Below are positions 1 to 7,850 of a stretch of 64,000 bases of DNA, one piece after another. Under the pieces are notes generated by a model, which saw nothing but the letters and a program-made list of their open reading frames with translations, was not told the DNA's origin and ran no database searches. The position numbers and the translations under genes were made by a program. The DNA lies in contig NC_017075.1 in assembly GCF_000284255.1 (NCBI RefSeq), positions 310,001 to 374,000 of the forward strand, written 5' to 3'. The stretch is from Rubrivivax gelatinosus IL144. Its GTDB lineage: Bacteria; Pseudomonadota; Gammaproteobacteria; Burkholderiales; Burkholderiaceae_C. Position 1 is the stretch's first letter. Every line of letters begins with the position of its first letter.

Positions 1-390
1 ACGATCGAGAAGGCCGCGGCGATGGCCGGGCTGATCCAGTGCCTGGCGCGCTGGCTGCGTGTCGAGCGCCCGTTCCAGCCGGCCGAGGACGATTACCTGC
101 CCTACACCTTCAACCGCTTCCAGGCCTGCCGCTTCGGGCTGGACGCGCTCTACGTCGACCCCGGCAGCGGCGAGCACCGCCCGCTGCGCGAGGATCTGCA
201 GGCGCTGCTGGTCCGCCTGGAGCCGCACGCCGCCGACCTGCGCGCCGAAGGTGCCTTGCAGTTCCTGCGCCGCGAGCTGGAAGGCCACGGCAACGACGCC
301 TGCTGGATCCGCGCGACGCAGGCGCGCGAGCACCTGCTCAACGAAGTGGTGCGGCGGCAGACGCTGCGCTGGGCCGGACGGGGCGGCTGA
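1..390 (+). CDS. ybdK: Carboxylate-amine ligase, YbdK type (3' part)
   Basis: Only the last 129 codons are present; the frame is open from base 1 and stops at 388-390. The segment resembles the C-terminal part of glutamate-cysteine ligase family 2 (YbdK), soluble enzymes with weak ATP-dependent glutamate-cysteine ligase activity. Visible family features are the FNRFQACRFGLDA stretch, the GEHRPLREDLQALL stretch and a terminal NDACWIR. The ATP-binding core lies left of the window, so catalytic residues cannot be checked. The gene converges on the minus-strand gene ending at 421, with 30 bases between and no obvious terminator. Family assignment is from remembered motifs. Confidence 0.72.
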   Translation, partial: TIEKAAAMAGLIQCLARWLRVERPFQPAEDDYLPYTFNRFQACRFGLDALYVDPGSGEHRPLREDLQALLVRLEPHAADLRAEGALQFLRRELEGHGNDACWIRATQAREHLLNEVVRRQTLRWAGRGG

Positions 391-420
391 GCGCCGGCTC
401 CGTGCCGGGTCAGCGCGGGC

Positions 421-861
421 TCAGCGCGAGTACGCCGCCTTCGCCTGCCGCCGGCTCTCGGCCAGCGAGCGCAGCGCCTTGTCGAGGCCCATGCTGTCGA
501 CGGCCGAGTTGATCGCCTGCATCAGCAGTTCCTCGGCCTTGTCCTGGCTGGCGTAGTCGTTGGTCTTGGTCGACGAGCCGCCGAACTCGTTGGTGAAGAC
601 CATCAGCGTCTTGTCCTTGAGCATCACGGTCGCCCAGGCGATCGACTTGTTGCCCAGCACCGTGGCCTGGCCGTCGATGACCAGCGCCGCATTGGCGGCG
701 GCCAGCTTCTGGCAGACCTGGTCGTAGTTCTCGAAGCCCCAGCCGTTCTGGCGCACGATCTTGATGATCTGCTCGGTCGAGGTGTTGTAGTTGACCGAGC
801 AGGCGCCGGCCTGGAACGGGGTGGCGCAGACGGCGGCGACGAGGGCAAGTTTCTTCAGCAT
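421..861 (-). CDS. Small exported protein of unknown function
   Basis: A 146-residue protein starting at the ATG whose complement is 859-861. The N-terminus is a signal peptide: two lysines (K3, K4), a hydrophobic core to about residue 16 and a small-residue site AGA before C21. C21 could be a mature N-terminal cysteine, but the lipobox is poor, so periplasmic export is likelier than lipidation. The mature part is soluble-looking, with a QNGWGFENYDQ patch and a basic C-terminal helix. No family was recognised. Longer in-frame starts upstream would destroy the signal peptide and were rejected. A sigma-28-like promoter lies about 100 bases upstream. Confidence 0.7.
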   Translation of the reverse strand: MLKKLALVAAVCATPFQAGACSVNYNTSTEQIIKIVRQNGWGFENYDQVCQKLAAANAALVIDGQATVLGNKSIAWATVMLKDKTLMVFTNEFGGSSTKTNDYASQDKAEELLMQAINSAVDSMGLDKALRSLAESRRQAKAAYSR

Positions 862-961
862 GGTGATGTCGGGAAGATCGACGCGTAGGCCGGCCGGGGC
901 GCGTCGCCAGCGCCTCGGGCGTCGTTCGGGGCGGGCCGTCCGCTGCGGCCTGCCGTCCCCC

Positions 962-992
962 CTTTCGGCCCGGACGGGCCGTGACTTAAGTC
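962..992 (-). promoter_or_regulatory. Possible FliA (sigma-28) promoter for the exported protein
   Basis: Read on the minus strand, TTAAGTCA (982-989) is followed after 12 bases by GCCGAAAG (962-969). This resembles the flagellar sigma-28 pattern TAAAGTTT-N11-GCCGATAA. The -35-like part lies in the palindrome GACTTAAGTC (983-992), and the spacer forms a GGCCCG/CGGGCC hairpin. Transcription would start near 955 and give a leader of about 95 bases. The same hairpin could instead be the 3' end of the gene upstream (stop at 1011). Confidence 0.4.
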
Positions 993-1010
993 CCGCCCGG
1001 CGGCCCGGCT

Positions 1011-2984
1011 TCAGCCCTGCGGCGGCCGCACGAAGGACAGCGGGTCGCGCCGCAGCCGGCGCCAGACAGCCGCGGTGATGCGCTGGCGCTCGCGCACCTG
1101 GATGCTGCGCGAACGCAGCGCCACCTTGAACGCGAGCCAGAAGCTCACCGTCAGGTTCAGCACGCCGGTCAGCAGGATGCCGGCCGCGCACCACCAGAAC
1201 GCCGGCTGGCGCAGCACCTCGAAGCCCAGCGCGCCGGCAGCCGCGGCCAGCTGGCCGGTGGACAGCGTCACGTGGCGCACCTCCAGCGGCAGCGCGAAGA
1301 ACGAGGCCAGCGCCGGCACCAGGCCGAGCATCATGCCCAGCGAGACGTTGGCCACCAGGCCCGAGACGTTGGCGCGCCACCAGGCCGCCCAGCGCTGCGC
1401 TCGCGCCTGGCCCAGCCGGGCGACGAAACGCGGGTTCCAGGCGATCGCGCTGTCGAGCCGGTGGTAGACGAACCAGTTCTCGGCCCAGCCGGCGATCAGC
1501 GAACTGGCGAACAGCAGCACGCCGGTGAAGGCGGCGTAGAGCAGCGTCGGGCCGAGCAGCGTCAGCGAGTGCAGCACGTACTCGGCCTGGTGCTCGCCGA
1601 CCAGCGGCACGCCGAAGATGCCTTCCCAGGCGAGCTGGATCGTCAGCGCGATCGGCCCGCAGACCGCGAGGTTGCCGATGATCCCGGCGGCCTGCGAGCG
1701 GATCAGTTGCGCGACGCGGTCGACGAAAGCCTCGATCTCGGCGTCGCCGGTGCCGGCGGCCAGCGACTCGGCCATCGCCGGCGCCGTCATCGCCGGCTGC
1801 TTGGTCGCCACCGTCCAGTGCAGCAGCATGATGACGACGAAGCTGGCGGCGTAGTTCACGCCCGACCAGAAACCGGTCCAGAACGCCGCCAGGCCGAGCG
1901 CGGCGATCGCGAACTTCAGGTAGGTGGTGCCGGCGATGACCGCGCCGCCGCCGGCAGCAGCACGCAGCATCTCGCGCCACTCGCCGAGGTCGCGCGTGAT
2001 GTAGTGCGAGCCCGTCTCGGCGCTGCGTTCGGCCACCTGGCGCGCCAGCAGCGAGTAGTGGCGCGCCAGCAGCCGGCGCAGGCCGCGTTCGTCGTCGGCG
2101 ACGTGCAGCAGCTCCTGCACCAGCGCACGCAGCGCCGGCAGCGGCTGCGGCGCGAGCACGCAGTCCAGCAGCATCTCGATGCGCAGCGTGCGCTGGCGCA
2201 TCTGGTCGAGCTCGTAGACGATGTCCACCGAGACGCCGTATTCCTCCAGGTGCCCGGTGACGCTGGCGGCGGCCTGGCGGCAGGCGTCGAGCAGCGCGCG
2301 CAGCACGTTGGCCTCGCGCAGCGCGTCGGCCACGCGGCCTTCGACGACGGCCTCGCGCACCGCGTCGGCGGCGCGCGTCAGCTGGCGGAAGGGTTCGCCC
2401 GACAGCGCCTGGCGGTCCATGCGCCGGCGCAGCGGCGGCAGGTAACCGCTGGCGTGCACCGCGCTGACGAGGATCGTGATCGCGTCGAGCATCGCCGGGC
2501 GCCAGCCGCTGGCGCCTTCGGGGTCGACGAGGGTGGCGATGCGCTCCAGCGTCGGGTCGTCGAGCTGCTCGATCCAGCGCGCGTCGCCCGGCTGGAACAG
2601 CAGCTGGAAGAGTTCGGCCAGGTCCTGCGTCTCGGGCGTCTGCGGCAGCCACTGCACGCGCAGCCGGCGGCCGACCTCGCCGAACAGCGAGTGGCGCGCG
2701 CCGAAGCCGAACTCGGCGAACAGCGCCGCCTTGTCGATGCCGCGCCAGAAGCCGGCCAGCATGCCCTGCAGCCGGCCGCGGAACTCGGGCTGGCCCTCGG
2801 CGGCGTTGAGCAGCAGGCCCAGGCGTGCCAGCGGCGGGCCGATCGAGGCGCCGGCGCGGCGCGAGGCCGGCGCGTGGCGCAGCCATTCGAGCAGGCGCAC
2901 CAGCCAGAGGTGGCGGGCGGCGGGGCCGGCCGCGGGGTCGGCGGCGTTGACGAGGGCGCTGAGATCCCAGGTCGGCTGCGTCAT
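1011..2984 (-). CDS. Gcr-type 'site-specific recombinase' family membrane protein
   Basis: A 657-residue protein of a family found in betaproteobacteria and annotated as site-specific recombinase Gcr. Residues 1-335 are soluble, helical and rich in Leu, Arg and Ala. The second half holds about seven hydrophobic segments, near residues 345-365, 370-392, 432-455, 475-500, 540-566, 570-590 and 596-620. I see no tyrosine- or serine-recombinase catalytic signature, and the membrane topology argues against DNA recombination, so the family name is probably misleading. The gene lies 16 bases downstream of apaG on the same strand and is probably cotranscribed. Family identity is likely; function is unknown. 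Confidence 0.7.
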   Translation of the reverse strand: MTQPTWDLSALVNAADPAAGPAARHLWLVRLLEWLRHAPASRRAGASIGPPLARLGLLLNAAEGQPEFRGRLQGMLAGFWRGIDKAALFAEFGFGARHSLFGEVGRRLRVQWLPQTPETQDLAELFQLLFQPGDARWIEQLDDPTLERIATLVDPEGASGWRPAMLDAITILVSAVHASGYLPPLRRRMDRQALSGEPFRQLTRAADAVREAVVEGRVADALREANVLRALLDACRQAAASVTGHLEEYGVSVDIVYELDQMRQRTLRIEMLLDCVLAPQPLPALRALVQELLHVADDERGLRRLLARHYSLLARQVAERSAETGSHYITRDLGEWREMLRAAAGGGAVIAGTTYLKFAIAALGLAAFWTGFWSGVNYAASFVVIMLLHWTVATKQPAMTAPAMAESLAAGTGDAEIEAFVDRVAQLIRSQAAGIIGNLAVCGPIALTIQLAWEGIFGVPLVGEHQAEYVLHSLTLLGPTLLYAAFTGVLLFASSLIAGWAENWFVYHRLDSAIAWNPRFVARLGQARAQRWAAWWRANVSGLVANVSLGMMLGLVPALASFFALPLEVRHVTLSTGQLAAAAGALGFEVLRQPAFWWCAAGILLTGVLNLTVSFWLAFKVALRSRSIQVRERQRITAAVWRRLRRDPLSFVRPPQG

Positions 2985-3000
2985 CGGCGCGGGCGGCCGC

Positions 3001-3375
3001 TCAGTGCAGCTGGCCCGGCGAGACGAGCGCGAACTCGGGCACCGGGGCTTCGAACGCGTGCGCGTCCTCGGTCATGCAGAAGAAGGTGCCGCGCATGCGG
3101 CCGAAGGGCGTGGCGATCATCGTCCAGCTCGTGTACTCGAAGCTCTCGCCGGGCGCGAGCAGCGGCTGGTGGCCGACGACGGCCAGGCCACGCACCTCCT
3201 CGACCTGGCCCTGGGCGTCGGTGACGATCCAGTGGCGGGCGACGAGCTGGGCCGCGATGTCGCCGGTGTTGCGCACAGTCACCGTGTACGAGAACGCGTA
3301 GGGGCCGTCCGGCGGTTCCGAACGGTCCTCCAAATACTGCACGCGCACGCTGCAATCGAACCGGGGCTGGGCCAT
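3001..3375 (-). CDS. apaG: ApaG domain protein
   Basis: A 124-residue protein, the usual length for ApaG, a small fibronectin-III-like beta-sandwich protein often annotated in Co2+/Mg2+ efflux but without a settled biochemical role. Typical features are the YAFSYTVTVRNTG strand near residue 26, the RHWIVTDAQGQVEEVRG segment, and GESFEYTSWTMIATPFGRMRG near the C-terminus. It is divergent from rpe, with 34 bases between the start codons, so the two promoters overlap. The gcr-like gene follows on the same strand. Confidence 0.92.
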   Translation of the reverse strand: MAQPRFDCSVRVQYLEDRSEPPDGPYAFSYTVTVRNTGDIAAQLVARHWIVTDAQGQVEEVRGLAVVGHQPLLAPGESFEYTSWTMIATPFGRMRGTFFCMTEDAHAFEAPVPEFALVSPGQLH

Positions 3376-3409
3376 CGGGGCATTGTAGGCAGGCCCCTAG
3401 AATTTCCGG

Positions 3410-4072
3410 ATGACCACGTACCGCATCGCTCCTTCGCTCCTGTCGGCCGATTTCGCCCGCCTGGGCGAGGAAGTCCGCAACGTCGTCGCCGCCGGCGCCG
3501 ACTGGATCCACTTCGACGTGATGGACAACCATTACGTCCCGAACCTGACCTTCGGCCCGATGGTCTGCCAGGCGCTGCGCAAGCACACCGAGGCGCCGAT
3601 CGACGTGCACCTGATGGTGCAGCCGGTGGACGCGCTGGCCACGGCCTTCGCCAAGGCCGGCGCGGACCTGGTGAGCTTCCACCCCGACGCCAGCACGCAC
3701 GTCGACCGCACGCTGCAGCTGATCAAGGCCGAAGGCTGCCAGGCGGGCCTGGTGTTCAACCCCGCCGAGCCGCTGGATGTGCTGGAGTGGGTGATCGACA
3801 AGGTCGACCTGGTGCTGATCATGAGCGTCAACCCGGGCTTCGGCGGGCAGAGCTTCATCGACAGCGCGCTGAGGAAGATCGAGAAGGCGCGCAAGATCAT
3901 CGACGCGTCCGGCCGCGACATCCGGCTGGAAGTCGACGGCGGCATCAAGGTCGACAACATCCGGCGTGTGGCGGATGCCGGCGCCGACACCTTCGTCGCC
4001 GGCAGCGCGATCTTCAGCCAGCCGGACTACGCAGCAGTCATCGCGGCGATGCGGGCCGAGCTGGCGCGCTGA
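3410..4072 (+). CDS. rpe: Ribulose-phosphate 3-epimerase
   Basis: A 220-residue TIM-barrel enzyme that interconverts ribulose 5-phosphate and xylulose 5-phosphate in the pentose phosphate and Calvin pathways. Metal and catalytic residues are in place: H34 and D36 in IHFDVMD, H67 in VHLMV and the aspartate of LEVDGGI near 177. The phosphate-binding [12 protein letters not shown] loop is intact. Length is normal. A TAGAAT box at 3398-3403 lies just ahead of the start codon, so a very short leader is possible. In related genomes gph usually follows; here it is about 10 kb away. Confidence 0.97.
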   Translation: MTTYRIAPSLLSADFARLGEEVRNVVAAGADWIHFDVMDNHYVPNLTFGPMVCQALRKHTEAPIDVHLMVQPVDALATAFAKAGADLVSFHPDASTHVDRTLQLIKAEGCQAGLVFNPAEPLDVLEWVIDKVDLVLIMSVNPGFGGQSFIDSALRKIEKARKIIDASGRDIRLEVDGGIKVDNIRRVADAGADTFVAGSAIFSQPDYAAVIAAMRAELAR

Positions 4073-4083
4073 GGTCTTGCGCG

Positions 4084-4107
4084 GCGCCGCTGCTGGCTCA
4101 GCGGCGC
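4084..4107. other. Hairpin after rpe
   Basis: A perfect 9-bp inverted repeat, GCGCCGCTG and CAGCGGCGC, with a 6-base loop, starting 12 bases after the rpe stop. There is no T-tract, so it may protect the transcript 3' end rather than act as a strong intrinsic terminator. Confidence 0.45.
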
Positions 4108-4180
4108 TGGTCTGATCGTGAGGTGTTCGCGGTACGCCCGCACCGGCTCGGAGGCGGGGAGGGGCGGCAGATGCCAGGCG

Positions 4181-4951
4181 TCATTTCGTGGCGCGTTGGG
4201 CGCTGGCGTGCTTGACCACCTGACCGACGGATTTGGCGCCCGGTGCGTAGGCCGCCATGGCCGCGCCAACCACCATCAGGAAGACGGCTGTTGCCGTGAA
4301 CGGCCAAATCGTCCGGCCGAAGGCGCTGGCAAGCCAGTGCTGCCGGTCTTGGCCACGCAGATGGCGAAAGAGAGCGTAAGACAGCGCCCCGTCGACCAGG
4401 ACTTCGGCGAACAGGACCGGTGCGATGTACACCACGTACAGCAACGCCACGGCGATGCCGACGGCCAGGGCGATCGCCGCCAGGGGGATGGCGGCTTCAT
4501 CGGCCTGCGCCGCGGTTTCGGCTGCTTCGCGTACTGTTCCAAGCGGTGAAGCGACCGCTTCGTCCACGGGAGCCGCCGAGCCGTCGAAGGCGGCCGTGGC
4601 GCCGCCCCCGCCGAAATCGCCCCCGCCTCCGCTCTGGAGGTCGGGTGGTCCGCCGGACTCTCCGCGGCTGAGAGCGAGGTTGACGATGTCCGGAGCATCC
4701 CGATAGTCATCGGCGTTCGTCCTGAGCCAAAGCCAGATCAGGAACAGGAAGAACAGGTAGGCGAAGGCCAGCGCCAGCGGATAGCGCAAGGCCATCGAGT
4801 CCAGGCCGAGCCGCAGCAAGGTGAACGACGCCAGGAGCCCGAAGCCGCCGGTGAGCGCGACGATCAGCGCCATCTGAAGGCGCGGAAAGGACTCTCGAAT
4901 CAGGCGGCGTTTTACGCGCTGGACGACGAGCTCTCGGCGGTTCGTGAGCAT
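4181..4951 (-). CDS. Orphan membrane protein with Gly-rich linker
   Basis: A 256-residue protein, not recognised. Four hydrophobic segments are seen near residues 26-49, 57-76, 156-187 and 213-238. Between the second and third lies a loop containing a Gly-rich run (about residues 105-117) and an Ala/Glu-rich stretch. The N-terminus is basic (RRELVVQRVKRR). The pattern is of a membrane protein with a flexible central loop; orientation and function are unknown. It is the first gene of the block that separates rpe from gph, lies on the minus strand convergent with rpe, and is more mixed in base composition than the flanking housekeeping genes. Confidence 0.68.
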   Translation of the reverse strand: MLTNRRELVVQRVKRRLIRESFPRLQMALIVALTGGFGLLASFTLLRLGLDSMALRYPLALAFAYLFFLFLIWLWLRTNADDYRDAPDIVNLALSRGESGGPPDLQSGGGGDFGGGGATAAFDGSAAPVDEAVASPLGTVREAAETAAQADEAAIPLAAIALAVGIAVALLYVVYIAPVLFAEVLVDGALSYALFRHLRGQDRQHWLASAFGRTIWPFTATAVFLMVVGAAMAAYAPGAKSVGQVVKHASAQRATK

Positions 4952-5011
4952 GGGGCGAGCTACGGTGTCCTTGCAGGACGCTTGATGGGCGGCCCGAGAG
5001 ACTGTTCGACG

Positions 5012-5353
5012 CTACTGAGGGCGGAGTCCCGTGGTCAATGTGACGTTGCCGCCGTTCTTCAATGTGATGTCGTCCTTGCAGAGCAGCGTGAAGGTCGGGC
5101 TATGGCTCACGCAGACCGGTTTGTCATCCTTGGGCGATGGAATGGAAAGCGTTTCTCCGGCTTTGACCGGGTAGATCTCTGAATGATCGCGCCCAACCAG
5201 GAAGTAGCAGGTGCCGCCCGATGCGAAGCCGCACTTCAACGACGCCGCATTGTGTTCCGGGTCGGGACTGATGGTGCCGGAGACCGAGCCCGGAATGAGC
5301 GCGCATCCGGACAGCGCGACGATGGCCATACCGAGGCCGACAACGGCTTTCAC
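5012..5353 (-). CDS. Putative lipoprotein
   Basis: A 113-residue protein with a type II signal peptide: MKAVVGLGMAIVALSGC with lipobox LSGC and the lipidated cysteine at position 17. The residue after C17 is Ala, which suggests outer-membrane sorting under the E. coli +2 rule (inference). The mature part holds three further cysteines (in KCGF, TCYF and the VCVSH/LLCKD region), compatible with disulfides, and looks beta-rich. No family was recognised. It stands alone, 60 bases downstream of the start of the preceding membrane-protein gene's upstream region, with no clear operon partner. Confidence 0.65.
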   Translation of the reverse strand: MKAVVGLGMAIVALSGCALIPGSVSGTISPDPEHNAASLKCGFASGGTCYFLVGRDHSEIYPVKAGETLSIPSPKDDKPVCVSHSPTFTLLCKDDITLKNGGNVTLTTGLRPQ

Positions 5354-5788
5354 TTCTTCTCTCCCGACGTTCTGTGGTGTTGTGACGGATGGCTTGTTCC
5401 GGTGCCCAGGAGGCGCCGGCAGCGGCCATTCTGGCCTCGGGAAAGTCCTGTTCCGCCGCGCGCCGCCCGCCCTAAGGAGGACGTCTGCTCAATAGCGAGC
5501 GGCCTACCGCACGCCGAGGGCGTCGGGTAGTTGGCGGAGGGAATACGAAGGGAGTTGCCACAACCCCGCACTGCTCGCCGAGTTCAGTATCAGCTTCGCG
5601 CAGCCACCCAGGCGCTCAGCGAGGGCTTGGCCGACGAGCAGGCAGACGCCACCCACGAGATGCACTGGCTGGTTCCCGTGGTACGGCTGCGGTGGGGCGA
5701 ACTCGACTGCCCCTTTGCCTGGGGGCCCTGGGCTGACCCGCGAACTGCTCGCTGCGGCCTCTTGGCAGATACAAGGCTTCACTGTTTG
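5354..5788. other. 435-base stretch without a convincing gene
   Basis: Between the lipoprotein gene and the DUF2059 gene no frame combines a good start, ribosome-binding site and protein-like composition. A minus-strand frame at 5504-5782 (92 codons) has a passable Leu-rich stretch near its end but no ribosome-binding site or recognisable family; it could be a decayed gene. A plus-strand frame from 5531 runs into the antisense of the DUF2059 gene. No clear tRNA, repeat or integron attC pair was found. Confidence 0.4.
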
Positions 5789-6283
5789 CTATTTGATTCC
5801 TGCCTCGCTGAGCGCGTCGTTCATGGCGGAACTGATACGGGGGAGCATGCCTTTCAGTCGCTCCTGCGTGGCTGCCGTAGACCTTTGAATGATTGCTGGC
5901 ATCTTCTCGATGGTTGCCTTGCCGGCGGGCGTCTCATAGAACGCGATCATTCCATCGATCTCCGACTGGTCGAGCACATCTCGATAGATCTGAACGTAGA
6001 CAGGCTTCAGGTTGGACCAGTTGAAGTCCTGGCGTATCGCGGCGGCGAGCTTTGCCGGGGCTACGTCCAATAGCTTGTGCTGTTCTACCGTCAGTTGTTT
6101 GCCCTGGGTCGCTGACATCATGCCAATCCGAATGTTCTCCTCCAACTGGGAGAGCATGCCATCCATCAGGCTTTCAGTCTTGGTGATCGCTAGCAACTTC
6201 TCGATCGATGCTTCGGTCGGTGGGCCAGCATAAACCGGCGCCGAGGCGGTCACGATAGAGAGCAGAATAATGAAGCGTTTCAT
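5789..6283 (-). CDS. DUF2059 family exported protein
   Basis: A 164-residue protein with a signal peptide (MKRF then a hydrophobic core, cleavage after VYA near residue 19). The mature part matches the DUF2059 pattern: helices around ESLMDGMLSQL, then YVQIYRDVLDQSEIDGMIAFYETPAGKA with the characteristic F/Y-x-T-P-x-G-K. DUF2059 proteins are small periplasmic helical proteins of unknown role. G+C is visibly lower than in the flanks (31 of 60 bases in line 6121-6180). The neighbours are also orphan genes, so context gives no function. Confidence 0.8.
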   Translation of the reverse strand: MKRFIILLSIVTASAPVYAGPPTEASIEKLLAITKTESLMDGMLSQLEENIRIGMMSATQGKQLTVEQHKLLDVAPAKLAAAIRQDFNWSNLKPVYVQIYRDVLDQSEIDGMIAFYETPAGKATIEKMPAIIQRSTAATQERLKGMLPRISSAMNDALSEAGIK

Positions 6284-6323
6284 GTGCAGAGGGGATGAGG
6301 CGGTTTGATGTGAGGTCTAACGC

Positions 6324-6358
6324 AAAAAATCAACGGCCTGCGCGGTATTTTGCGCGGG
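6324..6358 (-). terminator. Weak terminator-like hairpin before the DUF2059 gene
   Basis: On the minus strand CCCGCGC and GCGCAGG form a 7-bp stem with one G-T pair and an 8-base loop (6337-6358). After about eight bases comes a run of six T (complement of 6324-6329). The offset T-run makes this a marginal terminator for the small gene ending at 6386. Confidence 0.3.
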
Positions 6359-6385
6359 TCTGGTGAATTCAAGTTTGGTCATGGC

Positions 6386-6574
6386 TCACTGAAGGCGCGT
6401 AAGTGATTGCGCCTCCGGAATGAGCCATGGTTCGTGACCATCGACGGAGTAGAACTCCAGTTGCGACAAATTACCCTCGTTCTCAAGTAGGGACGCGGCA
6501 ACGAGGCCATCGACGGAGAGGGTGCGTGGTTCTGTCGGAGCAAAGAAATGCAAGGCGGAGTGCTGGGTTGCCAT
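6386..6574 (-). CDS. Small hypothetical protein (62 aa)
   Basis: A 62-residue frame starting at the ATG whose complement is 6572-6574; an in-frame ATG 12 codons upstream is also possible. The protein reads as mixed and soluble (HSALHFFAPTEPRT, NEGNLSQLEFYSVDGHEPW), unlike the Arg/Pro/Ala-rich products of chance frames in this genome, which is the main reason to keep it. No ribosome-binding site is convincing and no family was recognised. Base composition is lower in G+C than the flanks, like its neighbour. It may be a recent arrival or a fragment. Confidence 0.42.
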   Translation of the reverse strand: MATQHSALHFFAPTEPRTLSVDGLVAASLLENEGNLSQLEFYSVDGHEPWLIPEAQSLTRLQ

Positions 6575-6890
6575 GGCTGACTCGCTATATGCAACGCCCG
6601 AGCGCCGCATATCACATCCAATGTCCGCGTAAAAGACACCCCTGACTACGGTTCAAGTCCTTCTCTCGATTGAGATTTCCGTTTTTGGGTGACCCGCGTC
6701 ACAGGCGTAAAACCGATGCCGGAAACGGCGTCGATTAAAGACGATTCTGAGGCGCCCCGCCGAGCCCGCCAACCCTTCCGCCCGCTTACGGGGGGACATG
6801 ACCGGAACCGGCCACCCGGCGGCCGTGGCTCGCACCGACGGTGGCGCGCCGGCCAGCGCCAAGCAACAGAGCCAGAAGCGAGAGGAGCTT
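6575..6890. other. 316-base intergenic region downstream of livM
   Basis: No gene was found. G+C rises from about 57% near 6575 to the high level of the liv operon, so this looks like the right-hand edge of the lower-GC patch. A GGTTCAAGTCC string at 6650-6660 resembles a tRNA T-arm but the rest of a tRNA is absent. Confidence 0.4.
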
Positions 6891-7850
6891 TCAGCCCCCC
6901 GCCGCCGCCCGCTCCAATTTGCGCCGCTGCATCCACGCCAGCGCCTCCCCGACGAACCCGCGGCGGAAGGCGACGACGCAGGCGACGAAGATGCCGCCGA
7001 TGATCACCGTCACCCAGGAGCCGACGCGGTCGGCCAGGAAGTTCTGCAGGCCGATGATCGTGAAGGCGCCGATCACCGGGCCGGCGAAGGTGCCCATGCC
7101 GCCCAAGAGCGTCATCAGCACCACCTCGCCCGACAGCGACCAGTGCGCGTCCGACAGTGTCGCGAAGCCCAGCACCAGCGTCTTCAGCGCCCCGGCCAGT
7201 CCGGCGATCGCCGTGCTCAGCACGAAGGCCAGCAGCTTGTAGCGGTCGACCGCGTAGCCCAGCGAGACGGCGCGCGGCTCGTTCTCGCGGATCGCCTTCA
7301 GCACCTGGCCGAACGGCGAGTGCACGATGCGGATGATGGCCGCGAACACCGCGACGAAGACCGCCAGCACGAGGTAGTACATCACCCGGTCGTCGGCCAG
7401 AGACAGCACGCCGAACAGATGGCCGCGCGGCACGCCCTGCAGCCCGTCCTCGCCGCCGGTGAACGGCGCCTGCAGGAAGACGAAGTAGACCATCTGCGCC
7501 AGCGCCAGCGTCACCATCGCGAAGTAGATGCCTTGGCGGCGGATCGCGATCAGCCCGACCACGAGGCCGACCGCCGCGGCGATCAGCGTGCCGGCGACGA
7601 GACCCAGCTCCGGCGACCAGCCGGCGCTGCGCACCAGCCAGCCGGTGGAATAGGCCGCGGCGGCGAAGTAGGCCGCGTGGCCGAAGGACAGCAGCCCGGT
7701 GTAGCCCAGCAGCAGGTTGAAGGCGCAGGCGAAGATCGCGAAGCACAGCGCCTTCATCACGAAGATCGGGTAGATGCCCAGCCAGGGCGCCAGCAGCAGC
7801 ACCAGCAGGCCCAGGGCCCAGCCGAAGCGGGCGAGGCGTTCGCGGTCCAT
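6891..7850 (-). CDS. livM: Branched-chain amino acid-type ABC permease LivM
   Basis: A 319-residue inner-membrane permease of the LivM family, with about eight to ten hydrophobic segments. The signature LLLGYTGLLSFGHAAYFAAAAY near residue 47 and the EAA-like loop around RENEPRAVSLGYAVDRYKLLAF near residues 185-205 identify the family. It pairs with LivH to form the channel of a high-affinity uptake system. The start ATG overlaps the livH stop by one base (TGATG), so translation is coupled. It is the last gene of the operon. The substrate cannot be read from the permease; these systems import branched-chain amino acids, urea or aromatic and dicarboxylic acids. Confidence 0.92.
   Translation of the reverse strand: MDRERLARFGWALGLLVLLLAPWLGIYPIFVMKALCFAIFACAFNLLLGYTGLLSFGHAAYFAAAAYSTGWLVRSAGWSPELGLVAGTLIAAAVGLVVGLIAIRRQGIYFAMVTLALAQMVYFVFLQAPFTGGEDGLQGVPRGHLFGVLSLADDRVMYYLVLAVFVAVFAAIIRIVHSPFGQVLKAIRENEPRAVSLGYAVDRYKLLAFVLSTAIAGLAGALKTLVLGFATLSDAHWSLSGEVVLMTLLGGMGTFAGPVIGAFTIIGLQNFLADRVGSWVTVIIGGIFVACVVAFRRGFVGEALAWMQRRKLERAAAGG

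Noticed and set aside
3383..3403. TTGTAG with TAGAAT as a full rpe promoter
   Set aside because: The spacer would be only nine bases, too short for sigma-70; only the -10-like box is noted.
5504..5782. Minus-strand 92-codon frame in the gap before the lipoprotein gene
   Set aside because: No ribosome-binding site and no recognised family; kept only as a note in the gap entry.
5531..6073. Plus-strand 180-codon frame
   Set aside because: It overlaps the well-supported DUF2059 gene in antisense and has unstructured composition.
6312..6360. GTCTAAC motif resembling an integron attC core
   Set aside because: No matching GTTRRRY partner at a sensible distance and no integrase gene.
6640..6670. 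tRNA-like GGTTCAAGTCC string, possibly a tRNA fragment marking an integration site
   Set aside because: No acceptor stem, anticodon arm or D-arm could be matched, and no integrase is nearby.
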